A stretch of 33,424 nucleotides of DNA from assembly GCA_036524155.1 (NCBI GenBank), contig DATDCV010000558.1:1-33424 (forward strand), in the 5' to 3' direction. This document shows, in pieces, positions 13,235-21,686 of this stretch. A program made the translations under genes and the position numbers. How positions within the stretch are numbered: position 1 is the first letter of the stretch; every line of letters begins with the position of its first letter. Under the pieces are notes generated by a model. The model did not search any database. It was not told the origin of the DNA and saw only the letters and a program-made list of their open reading frames with translations. The DNA is from DATDCV01 sp036524155. GTDB taxonomy: Bacteria > Verrucomicrobiota > Verrucomicrobiia > Limisphaerales > UBA8199.

Positions 13235-16200
13235 ATGCCCGAAACGCCGAATTGTCCGCAATGCGGGGCCCTGCTCCCCAGCGAAGGCTGGGCAGGGCTC
13301 TGCCCCAAGTGCCTGGTGCGCGTGTCGCTTGACGAGCCAGGCCAGGGGGACAAATCGGAAATCCGAAATCCGGAACCTGAAATTGGTCACACCCGTTACT
13401 TTGGCGATTACGAGTTGCTGGAGGAGATCGCGCGGGGTGGCATGGGGGTGGTCTATAAAGCCCGGCAGGTGAGCTTGAACCGAACAGTGGCGGTGAAGAT
13501 GATTCTCGCTGGGCAATTGGCGGGCGCCGCCGAAGTGCAACGTTTTCGGGGCGAAGCTGAGGCGGCGGCCAATCTAAGCCATCCCAACATCGTTGCCGTT
13601 CACGAAATCGGCCAGCAGGAGAGCCAGCACTATTTTTCGATGGATTATGTGGAGGGGCAGAACCTGGCCGAGTTCGTGGGCCAAAAGCCACTGCCGCCCA
13701 AACAAGGGGCGAAGTATCTCCAGGCCATTGCCGAGGCCATCCAGTACGCGCACGAGCGCGGTATCTTGCACCGCGACCTCAAGCCGTCGAACATCCTGAT
13801 TGACCAATCCGGCCAGCCGCGCATCACGGACTTTGGGTTGGCCAAGCGGATGAAAGGGGACTCCGACCTGACGATTAGCGGGCAGGTATTGGGGTCCCCG
13901 AATTTCATGCCGCCGGAGCAAGCGGCGGGCAGGCGCGCTCAGGTGGGGCGGCAGAGCGACATTTATGCGCTGGGGGCCATTCTCTTCTACTTGTTAACCG
14001 CCCGTCCGCCGTTCGCGGCCGAGAGCATGACGGAGACGTTGCAGTTGGTAGTCAACACGGAGCCGCCCTCGCCGCGGCTTTTGGCCCCTGGAGTGCCGCG
14101 TGATCTGGAAACGATCTGCTTGAAGTGCCTCAGCAAGGAGCCGCACTGCCGCTACTCTACCGCGCAAGAACTCGCCGATGAACTAGGCCGTTTTTTGCGG
14201 GATGAGCCGATTCTGGCGCGACCGATCGGAGCGGCAGGCAAGGGCTGGCGGTGGTGCCGGCGCAATCCGGTCATAGCAAGTTTTGCGGGGGTTACCGCGG
14301 TGCTTCTGCTTGCGGTCGCGATCGGCTCGCCCATTGCCGCACTGCGCATCAACCGCGAGCGGAGCCAAGCGCAACAGAATCTCATCCGTCAGTTTATAGC
14401 CAACGGAAATCGGATGGTCGAGGAAGGGGATCTCTCGAAAGCGCTCCCTTGGTTTGCCCGAGCCTTCAAAGAAGAGAGCTCTAATCCCGACCGGTCCGAT
14501 GTCCACCGCCTTAGGATGGCCGCAACTTTGGCACGTTGCCCAAGACTGGTTCAGGTTTGGTTCCACGCAGACCCGGTGGCACACGCCAAGTTCAGCCCTG
14601 ATGGTCACCTCGTGCTAACCGTCTGCGGTCGAACCGCCCAGGTGTGGGATACCACCAGCGGCCAGCCTGCGGGTCCGCCCACAGAGCACCACGTGGGCAT
14701 CAGTTCTATTGATTTTAGCATTGATGGCCGGTATCTGATCACCTGCGCAGGCACTGTGCTGAAAGCAGTGGATGTTCGAACTGGCCGACCCGCTCCTACC
14801 TTCCTCCAGGGAGCAGGCCCGGCCAATAGCTTCCGGCTCAGCGCGGACGGACGACGCCTTCTCACAGCAAGCAACGAAAATGGTTTGCAGTTTTGGGATA
14901 TTGCGACGGGCGCAAAAATCGGGGAGGCGTTAACGAATGAGCCCGCCTACCACGGCCATGCCTCATTAGGCGAATTCACAGTAAGTCCAGACTGCACCCG
15001 GATACTCCAACGGAACGAAGCCTCGGCGGTCTTGCTGGATGCAAATACCGGCAAGCCGCTCGCCCCGCCAATTTCTGCTCCCTGGCAACCACACCCCACC
15101 GATCTTGAAACCGCCAGGGCGTTCCAGGTTCCGCAAGAGTTTAGCGCCGACAGCCGTCGCCTGGCCATCGCCTGCGGGGATGGAATCGCAAAGGTGTTTG
15201 ACGCAGCAACTGGTAAGGAGCTTCTTCAGGTCCACCATCGAGGAGCCGTGCGGCGAGCTTGCCTGAGTCCCGACGGCCGCTGGCTGGTGACGGCCAGTGA
15301 CGATAATACGGCTCAAATCTGGGACGCAGCTACTGGCGCGCCGGTTGCTCCACCAATCGTGCACGGCGGACCGGTTTTCGACGCTTGCTTTAGCAGGGAT
15401 GGCCGTTATGTCGTAACGGCCAGCAGCGATGGGACGGCAAGGGTGTGGGAGGCGGCTACCGGGAGGCTCGCGTGCCCGCCACTCTGGCATGCGGCCCCGG
15501 TCAGCGAGGCCTTATTCGCACCCGATGACCACTTGATCCTTACGGTGAGTGACGACCGAACTGCGCGACTTTGGGAATGGAAGGTTGCTGGTCCAGAGCT
15601 TGCGAACGTTAAGCACCCTGCAATGGTTCGGAGTGTTTCCTTCAGTTCAGATAACCGCACTGTGGCAACTGTGAGTATTGATGGCGCTCTGAAGCTATGG
15701 GACCTGAATACGGGAACGGAAGTCCCTACCCTCCTTACCAACTTATTACCGCTTCGCTGCGCCGAGTTCAGTCCGATCCGACGCTTTCTCGCTACGGGCA
15801 GTAGCAATGGTGCGGCCCAGGTGTGGGACTTGGCTACCGGGCTGCCCGTCTCGCCGCCGTTGCTGCACCAGGGCCTCATCAATCAGATGGAATTCCGGAT
15901 CGATGGGCAACGACTGCTTACTGCCGGGACGGACCGTTTCGCCCGTGTTTGGGACGTCACCACGGGAAAGCTGATTCAGGAAATGAAACATGGCGAGTCT
16001 GTGAACTACGCTCGTTACACATCGGATGGCGAGCGGATTGTGACCGTTTCGCTGAGCGCCCCGGTGCTTTTTCATGTCGATATGTATGAGCAGTGGTCGT
16101 TTGATTCGGCGGAACGAGAGGCGATCACGTCGTATTGGGGCCTGGTGCAGGTTTGGAACGCGGAAACAGGCCGGCCGCTGACTCTACCCCGCAAGCTGGC

Positions 16201-17935
16201 GTCGGCGGTGTCGTGCGTTGCTTTGAGCTGGGATGGCCGGCACGCCGTTCCCGCTTGCGCGCCGCGCGCCCTCACTGAAAACGAGGTGTGGGCTACAGAC
16301 CTGGTGACTGGACGGCGATTGAGACGGAGCTTTCAGCATGATCGCGGAGTCATTCACGCCTCATTCAGTCGGGACAATAAACACCTCGTCACTGCGAGTT
16401 GGGACCATACAGCGCGGGTTTGGGATGCAACCACCGGCGAGCCTGCCGGTCCTCCACTCAAACATCAGAGGAGTGTGCGTTGGGCTGAGTTCTCCTTCGA
16501 TGGCCGCCTGGTGGTGACAGCCAGTGAGGACCAAACAGCGCGAGTCTGGGACGCTGCCACCGGAGAGCCGGTAACCCCCCCGTTTGAACACCAGGCTATC
16601 GTGCTGCGAGCCTGTTTCAGCCCCGATGCCCAGCGGGTCGTGACCATGACCAGCGACGGTTGGATATTTGTTTGGGATCTCCCGAGGGCAAATCAAACGG
16701 CACAGGACGTCGCAGAATTGTCCCAATGCCTTGCAGGCCACCGGATTGACGACACCGGCGCCGTTCTGCCGCTCGCCCCAGCGATGATGCAAAGGGCGTG
16801 GCATATTTACCACGACTTTAATCGTGACCAGCAGCAGGCTGCTCCGCGCCACATCGCCAATTCATCCATGCGTCCTGCAGAAGATGAACGTGCAAAGCGA
16901 GAAGGAAGCGCGGCGGCCCTGGCACAGGCCGCTGAGCGGGACGCGGACTACAGGGCCCGTGCCACGTCTGCTTTCGAAAAGCTGCTTTTCGCTTCGGTGG
17001 TGAAGTCCAATCAATGGGCTGATGTAATTGAATTATGCTCCGAAGCCATCGACTTTGAACCCAATGGAGCCGGACCTTACGTGCAGCGCGCTCTGGCGTA
17101 CGAACAGATTGGCGAAAACCGTAAAGCTGTCGACGACATTCGCGAATGTCTTTGGCGAAGGGGGCGAGGGTCTTCAGGCGATGACGCCAGGTCTTTCCTT
17201 TTGCGCGGCCACTGTTATCAGAAGCTCGGAGAAATCGAAAAGGCCCAGGCTGACTACCACCAGGTGCTGGAGCATCCGCCGCCAAACCCGGGCGGTTGCG
17301 CAAATCTCGTTTGGTTCTGCCTGACAGGGCCAAGGAGCTTCGATCTGCCTGAAATCGCCCTTCCCATGGCCTTAAAGGCAGTGGAGCTCTCAAACACCAA
17401 TCTTGCATATGCCACCGTCCTGGCCGGGGTACATTCTTACTTGAAGCAGCCGCAAAAGGCCGTGGACATCCTTGAAAAGGCGGTTCAACTGGACTCCGAT
17501 TCAGAGTCAGCACTGGGCCATAACAACCTGGCTTGGTACTACGTGACCGGACCGAAAGAGATACGCTCCCCCTCGAAAGCACTGCCTCTGGCGCTCAAAG
17601 CGGTGGAACTGGGAAAGACCAACCACAACGAGCTGAACACGCTGGGTGTGGTTTATTACCGACTCGGACAATTCACCAACGCCGTAGCCACGTTGGAGTT
17701 GGGCATCACAACAGACCCTGCCGGTGGCAGCGCTCATGATTTCTTTTTCCTCTCAATGAGCTATCAGCGCCTTGGCGACCAGACGACGGCCGAGGATTAT
17801 TACGGCAAGGCCCTCAAGTGGCTCGAGGGCCAGCAAGATCTTTCTCCCGAAGACAAGAAGGACCTCGATGCCTTCCGCGCCGAAGCGGAGGAGGCGCTGG
17901 GCAAGCAGTGGGCAGATAGCAAGAAGGAGCAGTAG
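13235..17935 (+). CDS. transmembrane Ser/Thr protein kinase with WD40 and TPR sensor
   Basis: A 1566-residue protein. Order: zinc ribbon (Cys7, Cys10, Cys23, Cys26); Hanks kinase domain (about 58-320) with G-loop A-R-G-G-M-G 66-71, Lys88 in V-A-V-K, H-R-D-L-K-P-S-N 179-186 with Asp181, D-F-G 199-201 and P-P-E 226-228; one membrane helix (about 347-369); a long WD40 region (about 440-1150) with some 16 W-D-x-x-T-G blades, enough for two propellers; then TPR-like helices (about 1230-1545) and a Lys-rich end. All catalytic residues are present. The kinase should be cytoplasmic, with the propellers and TPRs outside. It likely forms a switch with the upstream sigma factor (same strand, 141 bases apart). 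A CGAGG site lies four bases before the ATG. Confidence 0.93.
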   Translation: MPETPNCPQCGALLPSEGWAGLCPKCLVRVSLDEPGQGDKSEIRNPEPEIGHTRYFGDYELLEEIARGGMGVVYKARQVSLNRTVAVKMILAGQLAGAAEVQRFRGEAEAAANLSHPNIVAVHEIGQQESQHYFSMDYVEGQNLAEFVGQKPLPPKQGAKYLQAIAEAIQYAHERGILHRDLKPSNILIDQSGQPRITDFGLAKRMKGDSDLTISGQVLGSPNFMPPEQAAGRRAQVGRQSDIYALGAILFYLLTARPPFAAESMTETLQLVVNTEPPSPRLLAPGVPRDLETICLKCLSKEPHCRYSTAQELADELGRFLRDEPILARPIGAAGKGWRWCRRNPVIASFAGVTAVLLLAVAIGSPIAALRINRERSQAQQNLIRQFIANGNRMVEEGDLSKALPWFARAFKEESSNPDRSDVHRLRMAATLARCPRLVQVWFHADPVAHAKFSPDGHLVLTVCGRTAQVWDTTSGQPAGPPTEHHVGISSIDFSIDGRYLITCAGTVLKAVDVRTGRPAPTFLQGAGPANSFRLSADGRRLLTASNENGLQFWDIATGAKIGEALTNEPAYHGHASLGEFTVSPDCTRILQRNEASAVLLDANTGKPLAPPISAPWQPHPTDLETARAFQVPQEFSADSRRLAIACGDGIAKVFDAATGKELLQVHHRGAVRRACLSPDGRWLVTASDDNTAQIWDAATGAPVAPPIVHGGPVFDACFSRDGRYVVTASSDGTARVWEAATGRLACPPLWHAAPVSEALFAPDDHLILTVSDDRTARLWEWKVAGPELANVKHPAMVRSVSFSSDNRTVATVSIDGALKLWDLNTGTEVPTLLTNLLPLRCAEFSPIRRFLATGSSNGAAQVWDLATGLPVSPPLLHQGLINQMEFRIDGQRLLTAGTDRFARVWDVTTGKLIQEMKHGESVNYARYTSDGERIVTVSLSAPVLFHVDMYEQWSFDSAEREAITSYWGLVQVWNAETGRPLTLPRKLASAVSCVALSWDGRHAVPACAPRALTENEVWATDLVTGRRLRRSFQHDRGVIHASFSRDNKHLVTASWDHTARVWDATTGEPAGPPLKHQRSVRWAEFSFDGRLVVTASEDQTARVWDAATGEPVTPPFEHQAIVLRACFSPDAQRVVTMTSDGWIFVWDLPRANQTAQDVAELSQCLAGHRIDDTGAVLPLAPAMMQRAWHIYHDFNRDQQQAAPRHIANSSMRPAEDERAKREGSAAALAQAAERDADYRARATSAFEKLLFASVVKSNQWADVIELCSEAIDFEPNGAGPYVQRALAYEQIGENRKAVDDIRECLWRRGRGSSGDDARSFLLRGHCYQKLGEIEKAQADYHQVLEHPPPNPGGCANLVWFCLTGPRSFDLPEIALPMALKAVELSNTNLAYATVLAGVHSYLKQPQKAVDILEKAVQLDSDSESALGHNNLAWYYVTGPKEIRSPSKALPLALKAVELGKTNHNELNTLGVVYYRLGQFTNAVATLELGITTDPAGGSAHDFFFLSMSYQRLGDQTTAEDYYGKALKWLEGQQDLSPEDKKDLDAFRAEAEEALGKQWADSKKEQ

Positions 17936-18103
17936 ACACCCCCTACTAGCAAGCGGAATAGGCGCCAAGATGCTGCGGCAAGACGCCTGGCCTCGCGCAT
18001 TTTGCAAGGGCGCTGTTCTTGGACCCGTTGCGCTCCGTTGGCGGGCTCAGAATAACTCAACATTTCTTGTAATCCCCAGAACAATTTCCGGTAACAAGAG
18101 GTA

Positions 18104-18142
18104 GAACGACAAACTGGAAACCGATAGGCCGAAAACGATAGG
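18104..18142 (+). repeat. short repeats in the leader of the Tat-peptide operon
   Basis: CGATAGG occurs at 18122-18128 and 18136-18142, 14 bases apart, just before the first Cys-rich gene. The upstream phrase GAACGACAAACTGG (18104-18117) echoes the first codons of that gene, which reads GAACGACAAA then GACAAACTGG, with nine bases removed. This may be an operator or a trace of a partial 5' duplication. Confidence 0.35.
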
Positions 18143-18148
18143 AAAGTT

Positions 18149-18421
18149 ATGAACGACAAATTCGACAAACTGGCAAAGGGCTTGGCCCAATCCGTCACGC
18201 GCCGCGGGGCGCTAAAGAAATTCGGCGCCGGCCTAGCGGGCATCGCGCTGGCGGCGCTTGGCTTGGCGAACAAGGCGGAGGCTCGAGAACAGCCGGGCTC
18301 CGCTAATGCTGGCGGCGGGCCAAAGCCGTTCCACTGCCGCTGCTATAAGCCCTATTACGGGTGCGACCCGTCCAGTGTGTCTTACTTCGATTGCAGCGCC
18401 TATTGCGGCTCAGTCTGCTGA
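18149..18421 (+). CDS. Tat-leader cysteine-rich small protein
   Basis: A 90-residue pre-protein. Residues 1-17 (M-N-D-K-F-D-K-L-A-K-G-L-A-Q-S-V-T) precede the twin arginines Arg18-Arg19 in T-R-R-G-A-L-K. A hydrophobic stretch L-A-G-I-A-L-A-A-L-G-L follows, with a signal peptidase site A-E-A at 43-45. The mature part is about 45 residues with six cysteines (63, 65, 72, 82, 86, 90) and the motif C-x-C-x-K-P-x-Y-G-C. It should be exported folded or with cofactor by the Tat route, and probably forms three disulfides. The leader is almost the same as in the next two genes and the mature motif recurs at 19911. A GATAGGAAAG site precedes the ATG. Function unknown; no characterised family recognised. 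Confidence 0.8.
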   Translation: MNDKFDKLAKGLAQSVTRRGALKKFGAGLAGIALAALGLANKAEAREQPGSANAGGGPKPFHCRCYKPYYGCDPSSVSYFDCSAYCGSVC

Positions 18422-18443
18422 TGGAATCTGGAAAGGGCTACTT

Positions 18444-19874
18444 ATGAACACTAAATTCGATGAACTAACCAAGGGCCTGGCGCGATCGGGCACGCGGCGC
18501 GAATCGTTTAACAGGCTTGGCGTCGGCTTCGCGGGTATCGTGCTGGTTTGGTTGTTCGCAGTACAGGGGCACGCAGCCGACCTCTACGCCGACGCCAGCG
18601 TCAACGCGAACGGCGACGGTTCGGGCGCGCGGCCCTACTGGCGCATCACTGATGCGGTCGAGCACGCCCGAGTGCTCCGGCAGACCGCGGCCATACCGGT
18701 GAGCGAGCGGATTGTTATTCACGTGGCGGCGGGCACCTACCTTGGCAGCAAAGAAACACCGGTGCTGAACCACAACCCTCGGTACGAAGCGCTGCCCATC
18801 CTGTTGAACGTGCCCAACCTCACTCTTGCAGGCTCCACAGTCCTCACGGCCGATGCCCGTGGCCTGCCCGTCGGGATGGTGCCCGGCACCGAGACTCTAC
18901 TCGCGACGGAAGACAACTACACCGACACTGGCAAGTCGTTGATCCTCCTCTCGCGCTCGACCGACGGCGGCGTAGGCGACGACGTCACTGTGAGCGGTTT
19001 CCATCTCGATTCTCTTAATAGCCATCCGCAAAGTGGTGCCGCAATCCGGCTGGATCGGGTTTCGCGCTTCGCGATCTCCCAGAATCTGATGACTCGCGGA
19101 GGCTTTGGTTGCTATGCGACGCGCGCCTCCGGGAGTGTTGAAGGCAACCTGATTACTGGGGGCTTCTCCGGCGTTGTGGCCAAGGGCGGCAGCCGAGAGC
19201 ACCCCTCGCAATGTTTCATCGTCGGAAATCGAAGAGTGGCAGGGCTCAGCAGCGGGTTCGTCATCGAGGCGGATGGGTTGGCGCCGCAAATTGACGTGGG
19301 CGCGAATCGAGTGGAATTGGAACCACTGCCCGTCGCCGAAGTGCGCGACGACCCGCCCTTCACGACCGAGGCCACGGTAGTGGGCAATGAGTGCAGCGAC
19401 AACGGGGGCACCGGGATGAAGTGCTTCATGTACTCCCCATCGATCAAGCCCATCAACCCTCTCGTAAGCTCAGGCACGGTGGTACCGCGACTCACCGTCA
19501 TGGCCGCAGGTAACACCTTTAGCCGCAATCGCACCTACGGCGTGGTGGTGGACGCCAACGATGCGCTCCGCTCGATCAATCATCCACTGACCGGCCAGTT
19601 CCAGGGAGAATTTCAAAACAATACGCTGGCCGACAACATGCCTGCCGCAGCTATGTTCACATTCACTGCCGTGGCGGTCTCGCTCGGCAACGCCTCGCTC
19701 AAGGACATCAAATACCTCCAGCAGGCGACCTATGATATCACCGATCTGGACGGCGAACTGGTCGGCTACGATTACGATAACCCTGTCACCGATCCGTTCG
19801 ACGGCAGCGTGTTGAACAACACTTTGATTGTGAACGGAACTATCATTCCGCCGGGCACAAAGATTACTCCGTGA
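18444..19874 (+). CDS. Tat-leader beta-helix (pectate-lyase-like) exported protein
   Basis: A 476-residue protein. The frame is open further upstream, but ATG 18444 is preceded by GAAAGGG and gives a leader nearly identical to its neighbours: M-N-T-K-F-D-E-L-T-K-G-L-A-R-S-G-T, Arg18-Arg19, a hydrophobic stretch and A-x-A near 44-45 (G-H-A-A). The mature part starts D-L-Y-A-D-A-S-V-N-A-N-G-D-G-S and has the repeated short strands, Asn ladders and phrases (V-I-H-V-A-A-G-T-Y, V-S-G-F-H-L-D, V-E-G-N-L-I-T-G-G, V-V-G-N-E-C-S-D-N-G-G) typical of right-handed parallel beta-helix/DUF1565-like proteins. A polysaccharide or surface-binding role is possible. It is spaced 22 and 36 bases from the flanking Cys-rich genes, so all three are one operon. 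Confidence 0.82.
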   Translation: MNTKFDELTKGLARSGTRRESFNRLGVGFAGIVLVWLFAVQGHAADLYADASVNANGDGSGARPYWRITDAVEHARVLRQTAAIPVSERIVIHVAAGTYLGSKETPVLNHNPRYEALPILLNVPNLTLAGSTVLTADARGLPVGMVPGTETLLATEDNYTDTGKSLILLSRSTDGGVGDDVTVSGFHLDSLNSHPQSGAAIRLDRVSRFAISQNLMTRGGFGCYATRASGSVEGNLITGGFSGVVAKGGSREHPSQCFIVGNRRVAGLSSGFVIEADGLAPQIDVGANRVELEPLPVAEVRDDPPFTTEATVVGNECSDNGGTGMKCFMYSPSIKPINPLVSSGTVVPRLTVMAAGNTFSRNRTYGVVVDANDALRSINHPLTGQFQGEFQNNTLADNMPAAAMFTFTAVAVSLGNASLKDIKYLQQATYDITDLDGELVGYDYDNPVTDPFDGSVLNNTLIVNGTIIPPGTKITP

Positions 19875-19910
19875 ACGCAGCAGGAACAAAACCAAAAGGA
19901 AAGGAGAGTT

Positions 19911-20165
19911 ATGAACGACAAATTTGATGAACTGGCGAAGGGTCTGGCCCAATCCGTCTCGCGGCGCGGCGCGCTGAAGCAATTCGGCGTCGGCCTCGCC
20001 GGGATTGCGTTGGCGGCGCTGGGGCTGGTCAACCAGGCCCACGCTGCAACCAACGGATTTCGTGGTCACTGCAAGTGCGAGAAGCCCGACTATGGGTGCA
20101 AGGGCAATCCCGCCTGTGTTTCCTATTGTTCGAGTTGTTGCCCCTACGGGGGACGGTGCTTTTAG
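19911..20165 (+). CDS. second Tat-leader cysteine-rich small protein
   Basis: An 84-residue pre-protein, paralog of the gene at 18149. The leader M-N-D-K-F-D-E-L-A-K-G-L-A-Q-S-V-S, Arg18-Arg19-Gly-Ala-Leu-Lys, is followed by L-A-G-I-A-L-A-A-L-G-L and A-H-A (43-45). The mature part is about 39 residues with eight cysteines (54, 56, 63, 69, 73, 76, 77, 83). It keeps C-x-C-x-K-P-x-Y-G-C with identical spacing, then diverges (Y-C-S-S-C-C-P-Y-G-G-R-C). A strong Shine-Dalgarno (AAAGGAGAG) lies before the ATG, so it may be highly expressed. It is followed 55 bases later by a CGPC thioredoxin that could handle its disulfides. Function unknown. Confidence 0.8.
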   Translation: MNDKFDELAKGLAQSVSRRGALKQFGVGLAGIALAALGLVNQAHAATNGFRGHCKCEKPDYGCKGNPACVSYCSSCCPYGGRCF

Positions 20166-20220
20166 GAAAGTGGCCCTGTCTCCACCAGGTAAACTCGAAC
20201 GCAGTGGTTGACACAAGGCC

Positions 20221-21084
20221 ATGTACGACCTGCTCCTGATTGGAAGTGTTCTTGCTCTTTGCCTCGCCGCAGGTTGCTGCTGGCTTGGCTGGCAACTCCT
20301 CCGCCAAAATGGCCGCATCCTGTTGCGGCTCGAAGCACTCGAACAATGGCTGGATGACCTGGAACTCTCGGAACCCAGCAGCAGCCGACGTGAAGAGGCC
20401 TCCGATCAGAGGTCAGAGGCCAGCGGCCAGAGGTCAAAGGGAGATCAAAGCTTCAGCACCTCAAGTGCGACATGCAACAACGGTCACGACCGAGAGAGTC
20501 GGTTTGGCAACCGGTCGCTCGCAGGAAGCAGGCTCAAGCGCGACGGCCTGAAGGCTGGAGCGGCCGCCCCCAGTTTCCGACTGCCGCGCCTGGATGGCGG
20601 CGAATTGTCTTTGGCGGCGCTGCGCGGACAGCGCGTGTTGTTGGTCTTCTCCGATCCGCACTGCGGCCCGTGCAACACCCTGGCGCCGGAGCTGCAAAGG
20701 TTTTACCGGCGGGATGGCAACAACGCACGCTCGCGCTCAGCCCCAGGAAAGGGTGAACCCACGTCCGTCGTGAAAGTCGTGATGATCGCTCGCGGCGACC
20801 CGAAGGAGAATCGCGCGAAGGTCAAGGAACACGGCTTGACCTTTCCCGTGGTGTTGCAGCAGCAATGGGAGATCTCGCGCCGCTACGCCATGTTCGCCAC
20901 GCCGGTGGCTTACCTGATCGACGAATCCGGCATCATCGCGCACCAGGTTGCGGTGGGCACGGACGCGATCCTTGCACTGATGGACACCACCATCAGCACT
21001 CACCCAGTCACCTATGCCACGGTGCCTGATACCCCCGAGAATCCCAGTCGCACCACTGAAAACCGGGCCGCCAGGCGTGAATGA
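20221..21084 (+). CDS. membrane-anchored MauD/TlpA-like thioredoxin
   Basis: A 287-residue protein. An N-terminal membrane anchor (about 4-27, with Cys14, Cys19 and Cys20) and a short helix lead to a low-complexity polar linker (about 51-105, Ser/Arg/Glu-rich, coded by short AGAGGTCAGAGG-type repeats). A redoxin domain follows: A-P-S-F-R-L-P-R-L-D-G-G, V-L-L-V-F-S-D-P-H-C-G-P-C-N-T-L-A-P-E-L with active Cys148/Cys151, and T-P-V-A-Y-L-I-D-E-S-G-I with the cis-Pro. This matches MauD-type exported disulfide proteins, which in methylamine-utilisation loci are needed for the Cys-rich MADH light chain. The domain faces outside. A 20-residue insertion follows the active-site helix. Its likely clients are the Cys-rich proteins upstream (inference). 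Confidence 0.82.
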   Translation: MYDLLLIGSVLALCLAAGCCWLGWQLLRQNGRILLRLEALEQWLDDLELSEPSSSRREEASDQRSEASGQRSKGDQSFSTSSATCNNGHDRESRFGNRSLAGSRLKRDGLKAGAAAPSFRLPRLDGGELSLAALRGQRVLLVFSDPHCGPCNTLAPELQRFYRRDGNNARSRSAPGKGEPTSVVKVVMIARGDPKENRAKVKEHGLTFPVVLQQQWEISRRYAMFATPVAYLIDESGIIAHQVAVGTDAILALMDTTISTHPVTYATVPDTPENPSRTTENRAARRE

Positions 21085-21183
21085 GTTATCTGCGCTAAAG
21101 AGAAACTCCGTCACAAAAGACGACTCCAACAGAATGACGCCGCCCTGTCTTCAAACTCCTCGGCTCCTGATAACCTTACTCAC

Positions 21184-21335
21184 TTAGTTTCTTAAGGGCG
21201 TTTGTCCCAAGCGCGCCGGGTCGGTCGCGTCATCGACCCAGCACGAACCGAAAGCGCTGGAGGAGAGGCCCACGGTGAGTTTGGTGCCGGGTCGCCAAGG
21301 GGAAAGGTGAAGGAGAGATCGGTCAGATTCCACAA
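21184..21335 (-). pseudogene. C-terminal fragment of an unidentified protein
   Basis: Reading the minus strand, one frame gives W-N-L-T-D-L-S-F-T-F-P-L-G. After a shift of frame near 21285 it continues K-L-T-V-G-L-S-S-S-A-F-G-S-C-W-V-D-D-A-T-D and P-A-R-L-G-Q-T-P-L-R-N, ending at TAA (plus-strand 21184-21186). The residue pattern is protein-like and the stop is clean, but the frame is broken and there is no start. I do not recognise the family. Confidence 0.3.
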
Positions 21336-21661
21336 GTCCTCCGGCTAAAAGGGCATTGTACTCACCTCATTTCCCCGACCTTCCAATGAAAACGGCATTG
21401 GCCAGGGGGAGGTGTTTCTCATCGCGGCCCAGTCAGAACCATACCTTGCCTGGCGTGGACAACCGCTTCCTGCTAGGATCCCAAACGTGTTGCCACTCCT
21501 GCGTGCAATTGCCAGCGGGTTGTGGGCACAATTGCTTCCTACCACTTTCCTACCAACTTTTACCTCAAACGGGCGCATATACGCGTTTTCTGAGATTTTG
21601 CGTTTTCACCCGATCTCCATAGGTGCCAGTTAATTAGGCACTTGCAGCAAATCCGCACACT

Positions 21662-21686
21662 GGGTTCGAGCCCCGCCACTCCCGCC
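21662..21686 (+). other. tRNA 3'-end remnant (T arm and acceptor strand)
   Basis: The 25 bases starting GGGTTCGAGCCCC and ending CTCCCGCC look like a tRNA T stem-loop plus 3' acceptor strand. They match the last 25 bases before the A of CCA in the degenerate tRNA-Asp at 12129-12153, except at positions 9 and 17. No matching 5' half is found upstream, so this is only a 3' piece, the portion that integrases usually leave as an attachment site. Confidence 0.45.

Noticed and set aside
14580..16680. Repeated short DNA phrases within the WD40 region, possibly a tandem repeat or CRISPR-like array
   Set aside because: They are codons of WD40 blades (W-D-x-x-T-G) with diverged spacing; no constant repeat/spacer structure.
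16818..17582. Minus-strand open frame of 254 codons
   Set aside because: Antisense to the TPR part of the kinase; no motif and strongly biased composition.
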